From Hamiltosporidium magnivora (lineage: Eukaryota > Microsporidia > Dubosqiidae), in NCBI GenBank assembly GCA_004325065.1, contig PITI01000359.1, forward strand, positions 1 to 13,712: 13,712 nucleotides of DNA, in the 5' to 3' direction. The position numbers and the translations under genes were made by a program. Below are positions 7,972 through 13,712 of the stretch, piece after piece (the first letter of the stretch is position 1; each line of letters opens with the position of its first letter). The notes beneath the pieces are model-generated. The model did not search any database. It had not been told where the DNA came from and worked only from the letters and a program-made list of their open reading frames with translations.

Positions 7972-9975
7972 ATGCATAAAATGTGCAGAAATTTTGAAAT
8001 AAACAATAGAGGGAAACACGTAATGGTATTAAGACAAAGAATGAAACAAATTTTACTTAAACCTAATTCTAAAATTAATAATAATCTTGAATGCGAATCC
8101 GATCGCTTTGTATTCTTGAAAAAAGTTCTTTTCAGAGATAAAGAAATTTGCAATAAACAAAACAATCAACCCTTATATTGTATCACTCGAAAAAAGATGA
8201 ATAAAGAAACCAAAATTTTAAGTAAACTCGAAAATATGTTTAAATTGAAATTTGATTTTCAGGAACAAAGTAACAAACAGAATATAAATAGAAATAAGAG
8301 AAGTAATATAAATCCAGATGATTTAAGAACCGAATCCGTAAAACTTACGCATGGATATCAAAAATTATCTAAAATAGTAATAAAAGAACAGCCAAGATAT
8401 AAAAACCGGACATTTTTAAATAAAATAAACCACTTAAATTTTATTAGAGATGATATAGATAATAATTTATGCAATATTATTCCTAGTAGCCACCCGAATA
8501 TAAATAATTTAGATTTACCATCCGAAAAAGATCGGATCAAATCCTATCAGGAAAAAAGTGAATTTTATGGATTAAATGACAACTTAAAAAATGATTTATT
8601 AAAAATTTTTACAGATACTGAAGATATTGCTAGTCAATTCCAAATAAATTTGAGATCATTCGATAGTTTGCCAAAAAATCACGTCAAAAAAATAGGCGAA
8701 GCTACATTTAGTGATGTATTTTGTGTAAAACAAAAGATTTTTAAAATAATACCATTGAAAAAAGAAAAATGTAAACTGGTTGATTTGTCAGTAAATGTTA
8801 TAAATTCTGATAATATAGGAAATACTGATCATAAAACTTCTGAAAACCATAATTCAGATGTATTTGTGAATATATATTGTGAAACAGACACCCGAAAAAA
8901 TATGGATGAAGATGAGTCCTTAATGTTATTCAAAGACTTTTATAGAGAATCATTTATTTTAAAAATTTTAAGCAAAGAAAAAAATGTATGCCAATTTTTT
9001 GATAGTTGTGTTTTAAAGGGCGGCTATACCAAGGAATATATTGAAGCATGGAACGACTTCAAGCAATTCAATACAAGCGAAAATATTTTTCCGTTAAATT
9101 TTACTAAAGATCAACTATTTGGTTGTTTGATTATGGAAAATGGCGGTAATGATTTAGAAAAATTCATTTTTAAAAACAAAGCAGAAGTTAAGGAAGTTTT
9201 CTTTCAAACGTGCTATTTCCTTGCAGACATGGAAAGTAAATATGAATTTGAACATCGAGATTTACACTGGGGAAACATTCTGATAAATAGACTACCAAAG
9301 AATAAAAGAAAAAATAAAAAAAAACATGTAAATAACTATCCTCATACTTTAAAGAACAAATATAAAATATCGCATAATAAAAGCGTAATGATCGATGACA
9401 GTAATCAGAATATTAATGAACTCAAAGAAAATATAGCCTCAAACAATCAATTCGTAAATAATGCACCTGATAAACTCAATTTTAGTGAAAATAAAGAATA
9501 CATAAATTCTGAGGAAATTAAAGAGTTTAAAAGCAATGATATAATCTCATTAGAAAGCAAGAATATTACACAAATTAAAGAAGGTGTAAAAATTTCTAAA
9601 AATGAGAAATTTATTAGTAAATTCTTAAACGTCAAAATTATAGACTTTTCACTGAGTAGATTGAACCATAAAGGCACAATAATTTACAAAGATTTAAACG
9701 AATTTGATTGGTTATTTGAAGATGAGACGATTATAGGGGAAGAACATTTGAAAATTTATCCAAAGATGAAAAGCAATAACCAAAATGACTGGAAAAAATT
9801 TTCGCCTGAAAATAATGTTTTATGGTTGGAATATCTTTTATTCAAACTTCAAGAAAAAGGTAAAAATTTTAAACTTGTATCATTTTTTCAAAAAGCAAAG
9901 AAAATATTAAAATTTAGTCATTCGGCAAAAGATGTATGGAAAGCCATTAGTAAAATAAAAACATGTATTCCTTAA
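7972..9975 (+). CDS. Haspin-like protein kinase (histone H3 Thr3 kinase family)
   Basis: This 667-residue protein has a basic, Asn/Lys-rich N-terminal region of about 235 residues and a divergent C-terminal kinase domain. Family identity rests on the haspin catalytic loop FEHRDLHWGNILI (His428, Asp430, Asn435) and on IIDFSLSRL (Asp558), which replaces DFG; animal haspin has DYTLSRL. The end NDWKKF...NVLWLEYLLFKL is also haspin-like, and there is no APE-type activation segment. Other parts are a glycine loop with few glycines, KIGEATFSDVF (Gly242), ATP-binding Lys258 in FKIIPL, helix-C Glu326 in YRESFILKIL, and hinge MENGGNDLEKF (388-398). Haspins phosphorylate H3 Thr3 in mitosis to recruit the chromosomal passenger complex to centromeres; that role is inferred. 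Two low-complexity inserts are odd, one between Lys258 and Glu326 and one between Asn435 and Asp558. Catalytic residues are intact. A frame stop lies upstream of the chosen ATG. No intron is seen. Confidence 0.93.
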   Translation: MHKMCRNFEINNRGKHVMVLRQRMKQILLKPNSKINNNLECESDRFVFLKKVLFRDKEICNKQNNQPLYCITRKKMNKETKILSKLENMFKLKFDFQEQSNKQNINRNKRSNINPDDLRTESVKLTHGYQKLSKIVIKEQPRYKNRTFLNKINHLNFIRDDIDNNLCNIIPSSHPNINNLDLPSEKDRIKSYQEKSEFYGLNDNLKNDLLKIFTDTEDIASQFQINLRSFDSLPKNHVKKIGEATFSDVFCVKQKIFKIIPLKKEKCKLVDLSVNVINSDNIGNTDHKTSENHNSDVFVNIYCETDTRKNMDEDESLMLFKDFYRESFILKILSKEKNVCQFFDSCVLKGGYTKEYIEAWNDFKQFNTSENIFPLNFTKDQLFGCLIMENGGNDLEKFIFKNKAEVKEVFFQTCYFLADMESKYEFEHRDLHWGNILINRLPKNKRKNKKKHVNNYPHTLKNKYKISHNKSVMIDDSNQNINELKENIASNNQFVNNAPDKLNFSENKEYINSEEIKEFKSNDIISLESKNITQIKEGVKISKNEKFISKFLNVKIIDFSLSRLNHKGTIIYKDLNEFDWLFEDETIIGEEHLKIYPKMKSNNQNDWKKFSPENNVLWLEYLLFKLQEKGKNFKLVSFFQKAKKILKFSHSAKDVWKAISKIKTCIP

Positions 9976-9984
9976 AAATAGTCT

Positions 9985-10003
9985 AATAAAAATTTAAAAT
10001 AAA
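9985..10003 (+). terminator. Candidate polyadenylation signals of the kinase gene
   Basis: AATAAA occurs at 9985-9990 and again at 9998-10003, 10-28 bases after the stop codon and before repeat copy C. The position suits the short 3' UTRs typical of compact eukaryotes, but A/T content makes the motif common. Confidence 0.4.
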
Positions 10004-10050
10004 TTAAATTTAGTTTGATATTTTATTCTAACAGTTATTATCTTTGAATA

Positions 10051-10750
10051 GTGGAGCGAGGATAACCACACAAAAAACTATCTGCTTAGCAATGAGTATG
10101 TGAAATGGGTGCAAAGATCCTTTTTTTGTATTTACGGACCGAATAAAACCACACTATATTTTTGGTTTTTCCATCGGATTTATATGATGAAGAAAAGGTC
10201 TAAGAAATTGCGAAACCTTTTCTACAAATTTATTTTTTGTTTTTTATGTAACCAGATCAAAAATTGCAGCTGAAATTGTAAATAATTGCCATGTAAAAAC
10301 ATGAATACCTATCCTTGCTTTCTCGGGATGGAGATCTTAGCGCCTGCGAGATATAAAAATAAACCCCGTTAAAGCTCATAAAGCTAAGAGGATAGTTATA
10401 TCTGTTGGTATGACATTGCACTGTCTATATATCCCATGTGAGTCGCCGATATATATCTTAGCAGGATGTCTATTGGGCTCGTAATCTATAGAGTAAGTGA
10501 GAATGCTGCTTATCTAAGGAGCCCAGGATGAGTTTTACCCATGATCACACTTCATGCACGAACATTAACGAATCTCGGATAACTGTCTCGCTCATTAATT
10601 CGGGCTATTCACTTTTTAGATAAAAGGCTTTGAGATATAGGTATCTAAGGGATACTGTGGAGTGCGGGCAGCAGTCATATGTAAAACCTAGAACGGTGTT
10701 AATGTCATGAAAACAATATAGCATATGTACTGTATATAAATATGTGATGT
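10051..10750 (-). repeat. Dispersed 700-730 bp repeat, copy C (inverted)
   Basis: This copy is in opposite orientation to A, B and D. Read on the plus strand it begins GTGGAGCGAGGATAACCACA, the complement of the right end of copy A. It carries GACATTGCACTGTC at 10412-10425 and ends near ATATGTGATG. AATAAAACCACACT starts at 10142. TATTATCTTT occurs at 10036-10045 and 10776-10785, a candidate 10-bp target-site duplication with 740-bp spacing; the right member lies about 25 bp beyond the recognisable homology. The copy begins 75 bp after the kinase stop codon, in the same polarity relative to the gene as copy A has to the ABCG gene. It contains many substitutions relative to B and D. Confidence 0.8.
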
Positions 10751-11465
10751 TTATTGGATTACAATTCTCTTATTGTATTATCTTTCTTAAATATTTAGCC
10801 ACTGTATATTAATGTTCTTCATAATAGCGCAATAAAAATACCACCAAGCCACGCGAGAAGAGTATTTTCTGTTATATCCAAGATCTAAATGTATTATTGA
10901 AATAATAAAACTGTCAATACAAGGTCAATTTAGAATATGAACAAAATAATTAGCAACTAGATGTGAGAACCTGCTCGGCATTCTATATTTAACGCCATAA
11001 TTATATAGTTCCATTTCAATATATACAATTCCTAAATGAATTCAAACCAAGCCTAAGAAATAGATTAGAAATCACTCAGTTCAGAGATTCTTAATTATGA
11101 CTATAAAATATGATTGGATATCAGAATTAAAAATTTGCCATAATTAGCAATAATAGATCGAATATTTTTTTATAGAATAAAAAATAGAATATTATTCCAC
11201 TTACAAATGAAAGACTTATTCGATTAGACTCGCTTCAAAATGTTAAAACTGTGAAACTACGAAAGTTTGAATAATCACCAAAATATTCATTTGATATAAT
11301 ATATAAAGTGGTGTGGGAATATTTATTTGTGATACACCTTGGTAATATTTTTACAAATTACCATAATATAAGCCCTATGAATCCTAATATTTTTATACTA
11401 ATTGATGGGTATGTACAGTCGAAAATATCCAAAAGGAATCGAAAAAATTTCCTTGGTCGATGAAG

Positions 11466-11483
11466 AGCCCTAGAGCCAGGGCT
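11466..11483. repeat. Short GC-rich hairpin
   Basis: AGCCCT, an AGAGCC loop, then AGGGCT form a perfect 6-bp stem. It stands out because the surroundings are A/T-rich. Function is unknown. Confidence 0.5.
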
Positions 11484-12126
11484 AAAGTCTAACGAAAGAA
11501 GAAATAAATCATTAATATATACCTTACAGAAAGCCGAGAAACATGCAGCGCTTTATTTTTACAAAAAAATAAAGATGAGTAATATAATGTTGAGTAGATG
11601 AGGCGAAATGTCAAAAACATAATTTTGGGCATTACAACTGCCGAAAATATTTGATGAAAATTTAAAAACTGTGCAAGTTATAGTAAGGGCAGTAAGGTGG
11701 TTAAGAAGTATTGTATGCAAAAAAAACATTAAACTTAACGCTTGAATAAATTTAACAAGGAATTCAATATTTATTTATATGTTTACAGATTTAAAATTCT
11801 ATATTTAATTATGCATTTAAGTGGGCTATTTTATTCTTCTATTAAAACGAATCTCAGTACTTTTTTTTCTAAATATAGTTTCATTTGAAAATCAGTAATA
11901 TTTTAAACTAATACCGTTTAATTTTTATCTAAATTCTTATTAATTTATATAAAATATGTTATTGTTTAATGTACCATTCCTTTGAGCGAATATCACTTTA
12001 ATAGTGGTATTTAACTATTTTAAAATATTTTATCTAAACATTTAATATCTACACAAGTAATATATTCGACATATTTATATTTTTAAGGTAGTTTTAGGAA
12101 TATTTACTCGACGAAAAAAGTGATAA

Positions 12127-12149
12127 ATATAGAAAAGCTATTTCTATAT
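12127..12149. repeat. 9-bp inverted repeat with 5-nt loop
   Basis: ATATAGAAA and TTTCTATAT pair perfectly around AGCTA. Composition alone could produce it. No gene is adjacent. Confidence 0.45.
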
Positions 12150-12271
12150 AAATATCAATAGTATTGAATTAAACTTAATTGTTTGATTGAAATAACAAGA
12201 CAATTCTAGTGCCTTCTAAAGCTTATATTATTCTAGCATATTTCTCAAAATTTAAAAGTGCTTTATTAAAA

Positions 12272-12974
12272 AGTATCACATCTTTTTAAAAAGGTGGCAA
12301 GTGTTATTTCGTTTTCATGATATTGATGCAGTTCTAAGGTTAAAGTAAATTACTGTACACTCGAAGCTCTATCAGTACCTCATAAGATACCTACATTTCT
12401 ACTCCTTTCACCTAAAAGATATTTATAAACTAATTAATGAGCGATGCAGTTGCCCGGAATTCGGTTATGTTGGTTGCATGGAGTTTGATCTTAGATCAAA
12501 ACCACCTAGGGCCCCCAATACTACACAGTATTTTCACCTACACTACACTTTATGAGCTCAATAAACACCTGGCCAAGATATATTCAGAGACTTATATGGA
12601 GTCTACCTAGACACTGCATTGTCATACAAAAATGTATAACCTGCTACTTAGCTTTCTATGCTTTAAATTATTTCATTTTTTATATATACAGGTGCGAAAT
12701 CTTCAAACCTCTGTGACCAAAACCATTTTTCTACGCTTTACATAACGATTACCTACAATCTTAGCTACCTTCTTCAATCTAGTTACATAAAAAACTAAAA
12801 ATTAAATTTTTAGAAAAAGTATCGCTATTTAGTAGATCTCCTCATACAAATCCAATTCATGCCGAAACTTTAGTGTGGTTTTATTTCTACAAAAAATCCA
12901 AACTATGATCTTCACACCAGTTTCAAATATTTCTTGCCAAGTAGAAAGTTTTTTTGTGGTAATCCACCCTCCAC
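12272..12974 (+). repeat. Dispersed 700-730 bp repeat, copy D
   Basis: This copy is nearly collinear with copy B and shares long identical blocks such as CAGTTCTAAGGTTAAAGTAA and CTATCAGTACCTCATAAGAT. It ends GTGGTAATCCACCCTCCAC. GACACTGCATTGTC sits at 12610-12623, in place of GACAGTGCAATGTC of the other copies. CTAAAAA (12795-12801) and TTTTTAG (12807-12813) form the stem that in copy B is CTACAAA/TTTGTAG. AATAAA is on the minus strand (complement of 12880-12885). An 11-bp direct repeat with one mismatch flanks it: ATTTCTCAAAA at 12240-12250 and ATTTCGCAAAA at 12982-12992. Its 742-bp spacing equals that of copy A. Confidence 0.85.
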
Positions 12975-12992
12975 TAACCGAATTTCGCAAAA

Positions 12993-13394
12993 GAATTAAT
13001 TATTTGTACTTTAAAGCATAAATTGATTTTATTATACATGTTTATTACTTCAAAAGATTATAAAGAGTTTATCTTTGAACAAAGCTACTATAAAATAATA
13101 ATAATTGATAGTTATATAAAAACAATTAGACATATTAAACATTGATTTTCAAAGAAAGTCTAAATATTACTTAAAGTGATATGTAAATTCAAAGCATATT
13201 AGTAAGCCGTTTTTTTATCAATTATAGACAATATTAGATAAGACATAAACAATATGATCATACACTTAGAATATATCGTAATAAGTGGTTTATTTATCAA
13301 TTAACAATAAGAAAAGTGTTGGGAAGTAAATACTTTATCATTAGATTCATGTAAATCTAAAATCTGTTATAATTATATTAAATCAATAAGAATT
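12993..13394. other. AT-rich spacer between copy D and the second remnant
   Basis: Nothing gene-like was found: stops occur in all frames, with A/T runs throughout. Confidence 0.6.
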
Positions 13395-13411
13395 TTATTT
13401 AATAAAATTCT
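13389..13411. repeat. Perfect 11-bp palindrome with 1-nt centre
   Basis: AGAATTTTATT, one T, then AATAAAATTCT is a perfect inverted repeat. It overlaps the 3' end of the second gene remnant on the minus strand. It could be a bidirectional polyadenylation or hairpin signal, or chance. Confidence 0.5.
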
Positions 13412-13712
13412 GGGTAAAAGTGGCTTGAAGATTTTTATGCATTTTCTTCTACCCTTTTCACCAAAGTTGTTTCTTCTTCCAACTCTGACTCTTTATCTAT
13501 ATTTATCGTCGGTTCCTCCTTTTGAAATAAGGGATGTATGATTTTTTGTTTTTAAATTTTTTGCACCATTTTCCTCTCTACTCGCTTGTTTCAAAAGGGA
13601 TGTTGGTTTCTCATGCATCTCTGCTCTCATAACAACACACATTGACGCTCTTTTCGACATTTGGTGCTGACTCAAGTCCTCTTCGTCGATCAAAGGAAAT
13701 TGTTTCGACTGT
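13395..13712 (-). pseudogene. Degenerate gene remnant, multicopy family, copy 2 (partial)
   Basis: This is homologous to the remnant at 18-383, in the same orientation, and runs off the right edge. One minus-strand frame is open from the window edge down to a stop at 13493-13495. It contains IDEEDLSQHQ, EENGAKNLK and SLISKGG. A second frame continues the family with EEPTINIDKESELEEETT and then LVKRVEENA before a stop. A third reads KKMHKNLQATFTQNFIK up to the stop at 13395-13397. Compared with copy 1 this copy lacks about 14 bases in the acidic region and has one extra base near the AAAAGG run, which explains the frame changes. A real internal ATG (the 66-codon frame from 13693) exists, but homology continues upstream of it. 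The function is unknown. Confidence 0.6.

Larger units (their letters stand above)
10751..12239. other. AT-rich spacer, possible decayed sequence
   Basis: There is no supported gene. The part at about 11400-11750 is somewhat less AT-rich than its flanks and has short protein-like frames, for instance a 40-codon frame at 11623-11742 containing LPKIFDENLKTVQ. It may be the ruin of an old gene or transposon, but no family is recognised. Three hairpins lie here: 11340-11363 (7-bp stem), 11466-11483 and 12127-12149. Confidence 0.5.

Noticed and set aside
11594..11662. A short frame containing CQKHNFGHYNCRK, reminiscent of a retroviral-type CCHC zinc knuckle.
   Set aside because: The second cysteine and the spacing of a true knuckle are missing, only 23 codons are open, and a different frame over the same bases is longer.
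1661..12974. The repeat family considered as solo LTRs.
   Set aside because: No TG...CA ends and no 4-6 bp duplications were seen; the candidate duplications are 10-13 bp.

Overview
The window looks like a gene-poor, repeat-rich, strongly AT-rich nuclear contig of a lower eukaryote, most likely a microsporidian with an expanded genome (Hamiltosporidium- or Edhazardia-like). This assignment is an inference. It rests on two intronless genes with very AT-rich codon use, a compact fungal-type ABCG half-transporter, a divergent haspin kinase swollen by Asn/Lys-rich inserts, and long non-coding AT-rich spacers. No bacterial-type operons, RNA genes or CRISPR arrays were seen.

Layout, left to right. 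A degenerate gene remnant on the minus strand (18-383) is followed by an AT-rich spacer. Then comes the first of four copies of an unrecognised ~700-730 bp dispersed non-coding repeat (copy A, 1661-2376). The repeat ends 24 bp from the stop codon of the minus-strand ABCG transporter (2401-4167). A ~1.5 kb AT-rich spacer with one doubtful small ORF leads to copy B (5637-6337). A conspicuously GC-richer island at 6577-6807 resembles, on the minus strand, a short non-autonomous LINE/SINE-like retroelement of arthropod type. After another spacer comes the plus-strand haspin-like kinase (7972-9975), followed 75 bp later by copy C in inverted orientation (10051-10750). A ~1.5 kb spacer, copy D (12272-12974), a short spacer and a second copy of the same degenerate gene (13395-13712, minus, running off the window) complete the window.

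The two intact genes have unrelated functions: membrane export or import, and mitotic histone H3 phosphorylation. They point away from each other, toward the repeats, and share no operon-like organisation.

The most interesting structure is the repeat family. Three copies are flanked by 10-13 bp direct repeats at nearly constant spacing (740-742 bp), as expected of target-site duplications. The two copies next to intact genes lie immediately 3' of the stop codon in the same polarity relative to the gene. The gene-sense strand of three copies carries an AATAAA motif near the gene-proximal end. The family may therefore be a mobile element that inserts at, or supplies, gene 3' ends.
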